Assembly: GCA_022495005.1 (NCBI GenBank)
Contig: JAGYXB010001072.1
Coordinates: 496,001-560,000 of the forward strand
DNA length: 64,000 nt
Direction: 5' to 3'
Source of the DNA: Rhyacophila brunnea
Taxonomy: Eukaryota > Arthropoda > Insecta > Trichoptera > Rhyacophilidae
Of the stretch, positions 23,541-35,577 are shown one piece after another (the stretch's first letter is position 1; each line of letters starts with the position of its first letter). A program made the translations under genes and the position numbers. Under the pieces are notes generated by a model that was not told where the DNA came from, did not search any database, and saw nothing but the letters and a program-made list of their open reading frames with translations.

Positions 23541-26500
23541 AAATGCTGATGCTTCACATCAAACATAAGGCCTCGTATACGCTTGATTAAGACTGAGTAC
23601 GGTGAGGGGCGGATATATTGAGGTGATCCATATTTGAGTTGTCAACCTCAAAATTTTCATTTTTTCTAATGTCTCAATGTTTCTTGGAACCGGACAGAAC
23701 TCAGGATAGGTAGTTCTGAAGGTGGATATAAAATACATTTAAAATCGTTTTTATGTAAACCAATTAATTAGTATACCAAGTAGAAATCGTATTTAAAAAT
23801 CGTAACTAGAGTATTTTGTTTATACTGACAAGTGAAGCAACCGTCAAAAAGTATTTCGATAATAGTTATAATAATATTCTGTTTGCGAAATAACACCAAA
23901 ATTCCGGCTGTGTATACTTATATTAAAATTATGTGTCAGTGCAGGCTAACGAAATAAGTATTTTCTCTAGGAATTATTATGAAAACATTGCACAAATTGG
24001 CAGGTGTACACAGTTTGAAAAAAAACCAATATTTGTCCGAGTGAAACATAGAATTTTGTCAAGTTTACCGATCCGTTACATAATTTTTATGATGAAGTTT
24101 TTTACCACTGTATCAATATTACTATTTTTTTCTTATAATGATAATAAAATGAATTATTGGCAAGTCATTGATGAGTAAAAGGTCTTGATGACGTCCGAAA
24201 ACAAGATGCTTGAGAAGCATCGTACAATTTTCAGAAAAATGGTGACAGCTCCAGAGGATCAAGAAGAATTAGATAAATAGAAATAGAAAAGAAAATAGAG
24301 AGAGTGTAGCGGCGTGACTTTGAAGAGAGACTCATAATTGACTGGACACCGCAAGCGCTTTGTAAACGAATTAGGATTTAACTATAATATTAATTACGTA
24401 TTTTTATCCCTGATTAGCTCTGACCCTTTTGATAATCCTAGTCCTCTATTTTAAAACTAATCACCTTACACTATCGGGAGTCGTTTCTAGTGATAAATGT
24501 AGTTTCTAGTTATCAAATGTGATAACTGCCTGAACTGAACTTGAGCTCGAGCAAGTCATCTTATCTTGTTAATCTGTTTTCATGTATCATTTGAAGTATT
24601 CTCTGTTACTGTTGATTAAATCTTTGTGAATTCTGAATAAATACTAAATCGAAAGTGTTTATATTGTTATAAAAAAAAAAAATTATGATAGGAGATTTCT
24701 AGCAGTAAAACGAATAGACTAAAATTAATATGGCTTAATCAAAGTGGGACTATCCAAATATGAATTACTTAGCAATTCTATTATAAAGTCACCTAGTTTT
24801 TTCCTAGTTACTGGCCATCAAAAATTATCATAGCATTTGATGATTTTATACGAAATTAAACAACTCTGTATGTCTTAAACCCTTTCCTCATATTAATCTA
24901 GATTCGGAGCACATCTTTTGTAATTGTCTTAAAAACCTTATAATTACTGTGAGCATTTAGGTCTTATTTCTTCAGATAAAAATATCAGAAACTTCTGTTT
25001 ACAATCTGTAACAGTGCCAAATAGAGGTCAGTTAGATAATGTTGTTTTTATTGTGAATTTTTGTTTGGTTATTTGTTTATGATATAAGTGTATTTAGGTT
25101 CATTATTAAAGGTTTTTTGTCTGTTGTATGATAGAAATTTTTGAATTACTATCAATAAACTAAAATAAAATACTTATTCTATTGTTCAATGAGTCACAGA
25201 TTTGAAATCTGGGACTGCATTAAATTTTAATTCTAACCGACGAATGGGTGAGTTAAATGAATATATAGAAAAATTGTAAAAATGATAGAAACGTCTAAGT
25301 ATATGAAACAGCTAAGCTCCACACGAAATCGCAATGGAGCATTTATTTGGCATATCATTTACCTCCAAACGCATGGGAAATGTATTCGAATAATTTACAA
25401 GTTTCTTTGCAATGTGTGTTTGTTTCAGAGTAAAGACGTAATCGGTTGAGTAAATAACTAATAACTATTTATTTTTAAAAGTTGAAATAACCTTCAGTTT
25501 ATGAAAACACATACGATAAATTGACCCTATATTTCTTCAAATAACTAGATCACTTTGATTTTGAAATTGTTGGGAAATTGAATTTTAAAATGAGTAAGGT
25601 GCATATAAATGGAATTAATTTTCATATCACTATACCATGTCAATATTTAGATATGTTATAAATATCAAAAAATAGGCAATGAATAGATATTTTAAAATAG
25701 TTATCAGTAGATACTTAGTTATAGAACTTATGAAGCAGGGTTAAACATATACCTACATATTTATTTATTTATTTATTTATTTATTTTAGAGGCTTATATG
25801 AATGGTTCCCACTATATTATATCCTACTTAGAGAATTAAATATTATTAAGTATTACATTTATTTAGTGATAATCTCAAAAATAGTTTAAATCGAACTAAC
25901 CTAACTTATACAAACTTAAACATTGTATCATTTTAAATATAAAATATTGAAAATCATTATGGCATAGAGAGAGATGTACTTAACGCAAAATAAGTATAGA
26001 TAGAAAAAGATTCTCTTGACTTTAAATAGTGAGAAATTGATTTCAGTTTTGGGAAGTTCGAGAATTATTGCTAATGACAAATAATAAAGTTCCTCGGCAA
26101 TTTACTATTGAAAGTAAGTAGATGACATCGTAGAAAGAAAAATTTATTATGCATTATTAAAAACAAGTATAATTAATTTTACATTACGTGAAGACATAGT
26201 AGTACGTAGATATTCTGCTAAGTTATATAATTGACATTCAACAAAATGGAAATGGAATGGATTATTGATTGGTTCACCTAGAAAACATTATAACCAAAAA
26301 AATGGCCCTCATTGACTTTTCAGCGGATTAAACGTTTTTCTAGTTAATTACATTATTTAATTAATTATATTATTAACTTAATTATATTCCTTATGCTATG
26401 TCAGAAGACTTTTTCACATAAATAATTGAATGTTTATAAACAAATAAAAAATCAGTAATCGCTAATCTTGAGAAAATTTTACCAATACCATTAATTTTTT

Positions 26501-27100
26501 TCTTATTATCTTTAGATAACGTAAATCTTTGGTAAGCATTCATTTACAAATCCACTTCTGGATAAAGTATAATACCATAGTATAAAATGGCCTTATTTTT
26601 ATTAAATTACTGTGAACTCATTAAGTTCTCATATCAATAATAACATACAATAGAATAGCTTATTATCACATACGCAGTACTCACATGATTAATTATTATT
26701 TTTATAAGTTAAGATTAACTGCAATATTTAACTGAACAACAATCTAGGAACACGTGAAGACGTAATATTGTTATATAAGCAATTGCACCCAACTGCATAT
26801 AATGAAGTTTTTAATTGCAATTTCACACACATTATTTGCAATAATTAATAACAATGCAAGTAGAATAAATAAACGTAATTAATAACAATACCTAAGTGAC
26901 TTCTGAGTAAACTATTTTTTTATTGCAATGGATAGTTCACAAGATTTGAGAATGTAATATTCTTCTTCTATATATTCTTATTAAGATAAGTACCTATTAT
27001 TAGGACCTTGACGTAAACCGCAAAAGATTATTCTCAAAATGAATGCAATTACGTATACATACTGTACTATTAGTTAACGTCGTTATATTTATATAAGACA
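23541..27100. other. Long AT-rich stretch, no gene seen
   Basis: Only short frames, the longest being 81 codons at 23933-24178, hydrophobic near its end but without a known domain. A (TTTA)n microsatellite is listed separately. 26925-26990 carries a fragment (AGTTCACAAGATTTGAGAAT) of the foldback at 37263. No splice or promoter evidence. Confidence 0.4.
25758..25787. repeat. (TTTA)n microsatellite
   Basis: About seven uninterrupted TTTA units. Confidence 0.9.
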
Positions 27101-27104
27101 AACG

Positions 27105-27170
27105 TGACTCAATTAGTAAAGCACATTTCCATAAATCCAGTGGATGCGGGTTTGAGTACTACCTGACAAC
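27105..27170 (+). repeat. tRNA-like SINE head, degenerate
   Basis: A-box-like GACTCAATTAGTAAAGCAC, then GTGGATGCGGGTTTGAGTAC resembling a T arm with a B-box, then CTACCTGACAAC. No full cloverleaf forms. It resembles the degenerate head at 9342-9420. Confidence 0.4.
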
Positions 27171-28519
27171 GTACTTTTTCAAAGAGGTATCTGAAGAAAT
27201 ATCTGAGGTGTTTTCAAATTATCAATTACATAAGTAATTGTTTGTATAAAATGGAATGGCAATGAGTTGGCGTTGCAATTCAAATAATACTCCATTAAAG
27301 TATATGACATACTAAGAGATGAGCGGTATACGGAACTATATGCCACGTCTGATAGAATATTTTAAAATTGTTTACATGAATGTTTGACTCTTTACTCAAT
27401 GAAATAATTTATTATGTGGGTACTAGTTGCAAAGTCTATGTTATCTTCATAAACTTTTATGTATTATAAGATATTCACAAAACCTCATTCGACTGCTGAA
27501 TCTACAAATCAGCTAACTGCATTTTTGACCAAAAATGAAATTTTTGTTATAAAGCATGTTTTCTATGCTCCCACAAAATTTCAAACTCCTAAAACTATAA
27601 TTAAATGTATTATCGTTCTTCACACAAAACAGCTAACTGCAGGTGCCAAATTTTCAATATCGTAAATGAAACAACTCCGCTCTTTATATAAATGTTATTT
27701 ATAATATAAAAGGGAAGATAAAATATTGTATTAATTCATTGTGCAACTTATTTGTAAAAAAAATATTTTCAAAATGTTTTCAATATTTTTGGAATTATTG
27801 TTAAATTCCGTTCGATTATATTACATATAACGTTTTTCCTTCTTCCTGAACAATTTTCCCAAATGGATATAGCCTAATTAAAACTATTGCATAGTTTAAC
27901 GGTGTTAAGTATTATTATTTAGTAATAATAAGTAAAAAAAAAACTGTTAATATGATAATAAATAATTTATAACATGCTATGGGAATGTCATTTGAAAGTT
28001 TTTTTAAATAATAATAATAATCATTATCAAAACGTTTTATGTAAGTACATACTAATGTTTAAAATAAATACCGTGAATTGAAATTGCACAAACCTGTTGG
28101 AATTCGCATTTCGACAGTTTAAATCTGTGAGTTAACGCAATGTTTACATATTTAACTTAAATAACTGTCTATTATATTAACTATAATTAATAACATAACA
28201 ATGTATTACTTATGACACATTGTTATCTTCATCGTTGCCATGGTAATGCTATTATTATTAATAAGTGTGAAGTTACTTACATATAATTAAATTAGGTAAT
28301 TTAATTTAGAGATACCTGTAACTCTATTTGAATTTTCTTTTTGTTTACTTTTTATAATAGATATAACAGTTAGTTCAATTACTTATCTTATAAATAAACT
28401 TTGTATCTATTTACTTTAATATTTAAATTGTTGTTGTTTGAATATAATAATCTAAAAACAAAACCTGCACCAAGTGGGATTCGAAGAGACTTAAACTCAT
28501 TTAAATTTTCGGGTGAGTG
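27171..28519. other. AT-rich DNA, no gene seen
   Basis: A 68-codon frame (27459-27665) and scattered AT-rich words; nothing recognised. Confidence 0.4.
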
Positions 28520-28527
28520 CTCTAGCC

Positions 28528-28812
28528 CATGGCCCCCACAACGGGGGGGGCTGACAGGGCTGTAGCCAAGGGGCCCAGGCTCAGGAGAGCCCGGCGTGTT
28601 GGGTAGATCAAAAATATGTGAGATAAACACAAATCACAAATTTGCTTTAATAATAAAAAAGTCGCCTGCGGCGCTATTATATGACATGAAGTTGTGCGGT
28701 GCAATTTTTGACTGTTTTGTGTTGGTGCTGGACATCTCTGTAATTCAAGTAGATGTACCAAAACTACAAAAAATCGCCTAAAATAGGCCCGCTTTAGGAT
28801 GTGGGGGCCATG
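28528..28812 (+). mobile_element. hAT-like non-autonomous element, family 3, complete
   Basis: A 285-bp element with 13-bp inverted ends CATGGCCCCCACA / TGTGGGGGCCATG and an exact 8-bp duplication CTCTAGCC (28520-28527 and 28813-28820). It is unusually G/C-rich near both ends (a run of eight G at 28543-28550). It lacks transposase. The 8-bp duplication supports hAT. The frames at 28388-28830 on both strands are by-products of this less AT-rich patch. Confidence 0.85.
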
Positions 28813-28820
28813 CTCTAGCC

Positions 28821-29663
28821 TGTATGCCACCGATCAGTATAGGGTTGATGCAAAATATGTATAATTAATACTTATTTATGTCTTTTTTCCATGTCATGTT
28901 GTGAAAGTCTAGAATTTTTTTTTCAGGTTCAATATTATCTTAATAAATCAAGATGGATTTGAATTTCCTACTTAAATAGTGCGATTTTGTACAATCATCA
29001 ATAATAATAATAAACCAATACACTTTTTTTAAAATATTTAATCCCTATCACTAATTAATGACCTTCTGGACTGGCTTCGTCATGACAATTATAATCAATT
29101 GACAATGTCCGCGTAATCAAATGAAACCCATCTTGATCACGGTTGAATTGATCGTAAGTGGATTAAAAACAATACATTTTTTCACTATATATTTACAATT
29201 AAAATTAATCTCTAGTATTCTTCTAATTACCTTTATTGTACATTTTCACAGTGAATAACTATTGATCGTTACCACCATTAATGTGACTAATACATACGTA
29301 GAATGTTGGTGTTTTCGATTTTTGATTGGTATAGGTATATAGTTTTACCAGATTCCATTTAGTAAATCCAAATGATTGCAACAATAAGTATAGAATGTAG
29401 TAATTTTCTATGCTAATGGTAAAGGAAGATAAGACGTATTTAAAAAATAATTAAACAAATGCCCAATTCATAATAATATATTAATATGTATTCATTCAGG
29501 AGAATAGGGAAAAGTAAAATTAATAACTTTTACAAGTAACTTTTTAACTTTAAACAATATATTATAAGTTCCCATAGAAAGTTATTCAAAACTCAATACT
29601 ATTTTTTCTCTTATACAAAGTACTAGTTTTAGACTTATCTGCAATTTCTTTTCATACGCAGAA
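28821..29663. other. AT-rich DNA, no gene seen
   Basis: Nothing recognised. Confidence 0.4.
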
Positions 29664-30140
29664 TCATTTTACAACGTTTTTATTAGGTCGTATTCTTATT
29701 TGTCCAGTGGTTGTTTATCCAGTACAAATCTTGCAATCGATTTTTAACTAACTTCCCGACTAGCTAGACATTTGAAACTTTTCGATTTATATTAGAACAC
29801 AATGCCAATGCATTCTTTTAATACGTTTAGCCATCTTTAAGTAGAATTGAATTCATTTTCAGTTAGTTCTGTTTTGTTTGAAAAGTTATTTCGGAAGACA
29901 TCCATAATCAAATCCACTATTATTGGTTGCTAGGAGTCTGGGGTCCTAGCAACTAAATATTAATATATACATGCGTACTATGGAAATAAAAATGACATTT
30001 CAGTATTATTTCTATCAAAAACAATTTTGTTTGATCGTTTAAGCTAGTCAAGTCAAGTTTATATGATTCAACAGAAAATTTAAAAACGTTATACCTACTC
30101 GTATATAAAAAGTTCTTTTTATCTTGTAAATATTTGTAAA
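29664..30140 (+). mobile_element. Unclassified ~460-bp repeat, copy C
   Basis: Same landmark order as copy A (8104), with GGTTGCTAGG...GGTCCTAGCAACT, AAGCTAGTCAAGTCAAGTTT and an AAAAGTTCTTTTTATCTTG end. Copies A, C and E share the AAGCTAGTCAAGTCAAG variant; B and D do not. Confidence 0.8.
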
Positions 30141-30660
30141 TTACGATATTGTTACGGCTTAGTTGTAACAGTTTACATGAAGAAATTATTTTTTTTAATT
30201 ATTATAGTTAAAACGACAGTTTTGTACATGATTGATCAAAAGCCACAAATAAAATATTAACTAAAGTTAAATGAAATAAATAATTTAAAAAAAATTAGAA
30301 CGTATACTTTGTTTTACTATGTACATTTATTATTTAAACAATTGATTATTAATACGTTTTTTGTATCAACGATTAAATGAAAATAAATCAACAGACGTAC
30401 GCTCACAAAGCAGACTTCTTATTATAGTACCTTGCTATTTAAAATCAAGTGAAGTAACTGCCTTTCAAAATACAAAGCTGTAAGTGTACAATATAATAAG
30501 TAAAACGTTATAACAGCGATGTAGTTGTAAACATTTATTTCCTTTGTATCAGTTCAAGTTTTTGACAAGTAAGTCAGTTATTCACTGGAATAAAATATTT
30601 TTTATTATAATATAATATAACAGTAAAAGTTACTTGCGATTCAATGGAACAATATCCACC
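30141..30660. other. AT-rich DNA, no gene seen
   Basis: Nothing recognised. Confidence 0.4.
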
Positions 30661-30690
30661 TTTTAGAACTTGAGGAATGCGACGAGAAAT

Positions 30691-30966
30691 TTAGCACACG
30701 TCTTCACTGGTACAAGACTGTTGGCAGACTGAACGTTTAGCACAGAGAGGAGGTGGCAAAACCAACACTGATGACTGAGGACACTCGACTGTGAGTGGGC
30801 ATGCTGAGGAAACTGCTTTTATGATAACGTCATGGTCTGCTGCGCGGGCGCGTTGCATCAAGTGTGCATAATATGAATATGTACACCACGAATGTGGTCT
30901 TCTTCGTTGGCTACACGGTGTCCGTAAACAGTTTATTATTACCGGTATTAAAAAAACATTCTTCAA
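30691..30966 (-). other. 91-codon open frame of unknown status
   Basis: A minus-strand frame in a patch that is clearly less AT-rich than its surroundings. It begins MKNVFLIPVIINCLRTPCSQ, with a weak hydrophobic start, and ends in a cysteine-bearing stretch (SACPLTVECPQ, then CAKRSVCQQSCTSEDVC). I recognise no family. It could be an exon of a small secreted protein, a 5' exon, or chance. No poly-A signal, TATA box or splice site makes the case. Confidence 0.2.
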
Positions 30967-31287
30967 TATAATCTAAAGAAAGGTTGCTACAGCAAAGTAA
31001 TCAATGAGCTTTAAGTTCTTTTTGTTTGTACGAGATTAATTTGTAGCAAGCATCATTTTAATAATGCATATGGATCGATTTTTATGTTTAATTTTTTGTA
31101 ATATTGATACAAGCCTATTTTATATAAGTTTTGGCAGTCTCGTTGCAAAGGGATGGAAACACTTAGGGGTGACAGGTATAGAGATGAAAAGAGACTGATT
31201 GGAGGTTGGTCAGATGAATGGAGGAGCGAGTGTTTATTACTGCGTAACGGTATTCAGTTGGTACAAAAGTAAACGATATAGGAGATA

Positions 31288-31621
31288 TGTTAGCGGTCCG
31301 AGGTTCGGTGGCAGTGAGTACTGGACGGACTAAAGTAACCCATCAACTATGACTCGTTATTTATATTGACGAATATTTGACAAATTGAGAGTCATTATTG
31401 ATGTAGTTTCCAAATGGGAAATCTGCTGACCACCGCATCGTTACAGTTTCGAGGCATTTCGCTGACAAAGCCCGAGGTAATCAACCCTTATCGAAGTATG
31501 TCACACCTGTGGAATATACTGATTGCATATGCAGTGATTGCGTCATGGTTGAATGAGTCGCTGAATCTTACCTTGTCGTAATAAATAACACAAACAAGGC
31601 CCGGGGTTGTTGCCCGCTACA
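31288..31621 (+). mobile_element. Possible solo LTR
   Basis: A ~334-bp, less AT-rich block starting TGTTAGCGG and ending CCCGCTACA, imperfect inverted ends of TG...CA type. It has a TATA-like TTATTTATATTG near 31350 and an AATAAA at about 31580. No 4-6-bp target duplication is visible and there is no internal retroelement sequence. Confidence 0.3.
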
Positions 31622-32392
31622 CATTTAATAGTTATCACATTCACAGGTATATCCAACGTGACATCGATCTCGGGGTGGATTTTGGTCGATCGCACTTATA
31701 GGAAATACAATAAGCGTGAGCATTTAGTTGTAATATAAAATGATTTCATTAAGATTTTTATTTCCTAATTGGCTAACGTAAAATTCATTTTAAATTAACC
31801 ATAAGGAAGCCCGCGTGACCTCATCATACCGCTTGGTGCGTGTATTACTTAGACCCTGCCACAGAAGTGAAAGAGAGAAAATATGTAAATCCCTACGCTT
31901 TAAACTGATGCGTAGTTTATTCTTCCCGTCACGCAGTAAGCTCTTTGTACAGTACGATAATAGTTTGACAATAAGTAATAACAAAAAACTTATCATTTTC
32001 AAAACATTTTCATACTAGTATTTTTTGTGATAGTGAATGATAAATGTCTTTAAATTTGTGACATCTCAGTGTACCTAGCCAAATATAATAATTTGTGCAA
32101 GTTGAAGAATGAAAATGAAAAATTGTTTGTTTGATAGCTATTTGAAAATGGACATACCTGGTCTTATAGTATTATTGTGTACTTCATTTTTCATGATACT
32201 AATGAAATCATTTAAAATGTGTTTTTTTTTTAATTTTAATTTAGTTCATTAATAGCATTATTACAAACACGTCGAGTAACTTGATTTTTTCAAGAATTCT
32301 ATGATTTTACTGTACAAAGACTTGTTAGTAACATTATTATAAATTTTTCTAATTAATTTCTCTATTTTTATTAGGACCCCCCGAAGTTATTT
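31622..32392. other. AT-rich DNA, no gene seen
   Basis: Two overlapping antisense frames (31790-32018) of 67-70 codons, no domain. Confidence 0.4.
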
Positions 32393-32756
32393 GGTTACAT
32401 GTAAGTTGTACGTATGCAGTTCATCGTGGGACACTTATTCGTGTGCCGCAGTACGTGAAACATGAGTTTGTATAACATTTTATCAAATTACGAGTTCTTC
32501 GTTGAACATTTCACCGTGGAATACATTTGTACGTATCTTACAAAATGCGGCGATAGTTTGAAAATAGTACTGTTCCAATTAGATTAACCCTAACCTAACC
32601 TAACCTAATCCAACCTAACCTTACCTAAACCTCCACGGTGAAATGTTCAACGAAGTCGTCATTTGATTAAATGTTACATAAACTCATGTTTCACGTACTG
32701 CGGCGCACGAATAAGTGTCCTGCGGTGAACTGTTTACGTACAAATTTCCGGATACA
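32393..32756. mobile_element. Long-armed foldback element with CCTAA core
   Basis: Same family as 19871-20240. Arms carry GTACGTATGCAGTTCATCG, GCAGTACGTGAAACATGAG, TTCACCGTGGAA and their inverted complements, ending ACGTACAAATTTCCGGATAC. The centre has AAAATGCGGCGATAGTTTG followed by a CCTAA tract at 32584-32632. Confidence 0.85.
32584..32632. repeat. Telomere-like (CCTAA)n tract
   Basis: Slightly decayed CCTAA array in the core of the foldback at 32393-32756. Confidence 0.8.
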
Positions 32757-33345
32757 AAGTTATTAAGGGTGCGACGCCTCCCCAAAAAGTGAGGCCCGAT
32801 TGGGATCATACGGTCGAATAACAAGACCGGGTCTGACTTTGACGTTTCGGCGTAAATGTACAAAGTGATATTTTTAGACCATACCAGGTTGAAGTCATCA
32901 AATCTGCTCGTGTGATTTGGGCATCAATCTAAACGTCTGGTTTTAAAATCTATTGTAATACGATACATTTTTATAGAATACCCTGTATAGCGTACGAAAC
33001 GCCAGTTAAACGTAAAATTAGCACCAATAATCATTATAACAAATATTTTAACCAGTTCAAATTTAATCATACTTAGCAACAAAATCCAGTTTATAGTTCA
33101 ATAATTAACAATTTTTCCAGGTAAGTAGGTAACTTGTCTTTTTTTAGTACGGTATAATAATATTATTAATAACTCACACAATGAAAAAATATATACTCTA
33201 CGTTTGAAGTATATAATGCAATATTTATACATTAATAAAAAAAAATGGTTCAATGGGTACTATGTTATCATCTTGCTATGCTTACTTAATTTTGTATTGT
33301 TAATTGCTATTTAATAATATAAATATATATATTTATTTCTGTCCA
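32757..33345. other. AT-rich DNA, no gene seen
   Basis: 32760-32900 is a less AT-rich patch without a frame; the remainder is AT-rich. Confidence 0.4.
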
Positions 33346-34060
33346 GAGTAGCGGAAGCTACACTGAAAGATCTATTCAGGCGACTTGACTGGGAGAATCG
33401 TGGAATCGCCATTAAGGGCGAATACCTCAATAACCTACACTTTGCAGACGATATCTTTGTCTTTGCAAATGACCTACAAGACCTTCAAAACAGGATGCAG
33501 AAGCTTGCAAATGAAAACAGGAAAGTAGGTTTAAATATAAATAAGATAACATGATGAACTGTTTTGCTGAACCAAAAGCGATCCTCATCAATGACACTTA
33601 AATCAAGTCAGAAACTACATCTATCTCATGCTACATATGGCGAGATAGCTCGCAGAACCAAACCGGCACGGAGTGCATTTGGGCGCCTGAATAGTATCTT
33701 TAATAGTTACCTCATAGTGTGATTAACCCTAAAGTATTAAAGCAAAGTGTGCTACCAACGCTCACGTATACAATATGTGAAACTTCTTAAAAAGAAAAAA
33801 AAACTCTTAATCTTAATGAAAGAGAAATTTAAAAAAAATACGAGTAGTGAAACGTCGCATGGAAAGGTGCATATTGGGCATAACGCGGAAAGATAAAAAA
33901 TACACCAATGGATAAGGAAGCAGACAGGAGAACGCGATGTGATGGAAGGTAAGCAGATGAAATGGCAATAGGCTGGTCACTAAACGACCTGTTGAACATC
34001 ATAGAGTCCGGTGATTTACGTGGCAACGAAGAACTGGGAACCAAAAAGAGTGGAAATTTG
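33346..34060 (+). pseudogene. LINE reverse-transcriptase fragment with FADD box
   Basis: The plus strand encodes VAEATLKDLFRRLDWENRG, then NNLHFADDIFVFANDLQDLQ with the catalytic motif FADD at 33441-33452, then RKVGLNINK before the frame breaks. Decayed downstream pieces include QWIRKQTGERDVM and KQMKWQ near 33910-33965, which match the fragments at 36.4 and 52.4 kb. It is a broken non-LTR reverse transcriptase, palm to C-terminus; endonuclease and N-terminal parts are absent. The 71-codon minus frame at 33829 is antisense to it. Confidence 0.8.
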
Positions 34061-34099
34061 GTGATGTATATTGGTATAGGTATATTTATATATATTTAC

Positions 34100-34292
34100 T
34101 ATGTTCGATCCTAAGAAAGTCATGATATGGGCCTCCATGGAGTGGAGGTTGCATTAACGGATTTTTGTTTTTACGAGAAATGGATGTTAACCACTTACCC
34201 ACAACCTATTAAGTCCATACTCTGTACAAATACAAATTTAAAAACAACCCCGGGACCCAAAACATGACAAAAAGCCAACACGCTACCGGTGA
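34100..34292 (-). mobile_element. tRNA-derived SINE, degenerate
   Basis: Tail GTTCGATCCTAAGAAAGTCA, body GTGGAGGTTGCATTAACGG, GAGAAATGGATGTTAACCAC; a deletion removes most of the region between body and head, and the B-box is gone. Confidence 0.75.
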
Positions 34293-34789
34293 TTTTAATT
34301 TACAAAATAATAGCTATGTGCCTGTAACCCTTACGCCAAAAAATGCAGGTAATATAATCATTATTAGTGTCAGTAACCGTTTTTCCAGATAGGCTTTCGA
34401 AAACAATGAAAGCGCTATCTATATAGAAGATTTTTTTTCTGTATATATTTGGTATTATAATTGTTAATACCTTGATAGCTAGGTACCTACCTGGTATTTC
34501 TTCATATCGCAGCAAATAGCATTTATTGTGAAACTTGCTATTCTTCTTGATATATGAAAAAAAATATTACGTATACTTAGTGGAGATTTTAAATGATGGT
34601 TTTAATATTCCTCTAAGCTGGCCATGCTACCATAACAGAAGGGTTGCAAAAATAAATAATTGGGTTTTCTTCTTAACCGCTCGTTGATGTTCCTAATTCA
34701 TTATGGAGATGTAAAGATTTATAATATTCTCAATAAGATATTATTTAATATTATATTATTATAAATCAAGGTACTTACCTCCATATTTT
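34293..34789. other. AT-rich DNA, no gene seen
   Basis: A 71-codon minus frame (34300-34515) without a domain. Confidence 0.4.
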
Positions 34790-35028
34790 TTTTCGACCAT
34801 GTCCGATCCTAATAGGATCATATGGGCCTCCACAGAGTAGAGGTTTGTATTAACAGATTTTGTTTTTTACGGTAAATGGATGTCAGCCACTTGCTCAACC
34901 CTATTAGGTCCATACCCTGACTCACACACCAATTGAAAAACAATATGTGTACTTTCCAGACCCAGGATTCGAACCTGAGACTCACGGCGTGATAGTCCAA
35001 TACTTAAGCCGCGCGGCCATCGTGGGTG
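34790..35028 (-). mobile_element. tRNA-derived SINE, full-length copy
   Basis: Minus orientation, well preserved: T-rich tail end, GTCCGATCCTAATAGGATCA, GATGTCAGCCACTTGCTCAA, B-box complement GGATTCGAACC and head GCCGCGCGGCCATCGTGGG. Beyond the head, 35029-35076 shares ~44 bp with the flank of the copy at 1600-1846. The 60-codon frame over it is a SINE artefact. Confidence 0.9.
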
Positions 35029-35360
35029 TCACCTCCATATAGTGCACGCTAAACTTAAACGCGAAAAATCATATGATAACGAGAACACTTTCTGACTAAC
35101 AAACATCTCCATGATATTTTTTCGCGTTTTCGTTGATTTAAATTTTTCAACGCACGTCCAACAGAAGATACAAAGTTTGCGTCTAAATATCGAAGAAACG
35201 ATAGCATGTGTTTTTATATCTACATTATCCACTATATCGTAATAATTAATGTATGATAATAACAATCTATGTATGTTTGGAACTAAGTGGGTACCGACTA
35301 TCTACATATCTACTGATATTTCGTTTTTTGGTGCACTTAGAAATATGATCGATATTGCAG

Positions 35361-35499
35361 CATTTAGACCAAGCGAGCGAATGTTTGTTCATCCCCCACT
35401 CTAGCGAAATTCTTATACTTTCTCAACAAAAAGCATTTACGCTAATAAAATTTCGCTAGAGTGGGGGAAGAACAAACATTTGCTCGCTTGGTCTAAATG
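35361..35499. mobile_element. Near-perfect hairpin / miniature inverted-repeat element
   Basis: Two 51-bp arms (35361-35411 and 35449-35499) differ at only two positions and enclose a 37-bp loop. The left arm starts CATTTAGACCAAGCGAGCG and includes TCCCCCACTCTAGCGAAATT. I see no copy elsewhere in the window and no clear target duplication. Such high arm identity implies a recent origin or a selected RNA hairpin. Confidence 0.8.
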
Positions 35500-35577
35500 C
35501 GGCCTAAGATATCTATGCACGAGCCCCTCTATCCGTACCTTATTTGAACATCCCTTACTATTTACCCATTAATCTAC

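Noticed and set aside
34818..35000. 60-76-codon frames starting MDYHAV or similar (also 37456-37686 and 42183-42371)
   Set aside because: They are translations of the same SINE read from its tail to its head; their similarity is DNA-repeat similarity, and the lengths vary with indels.
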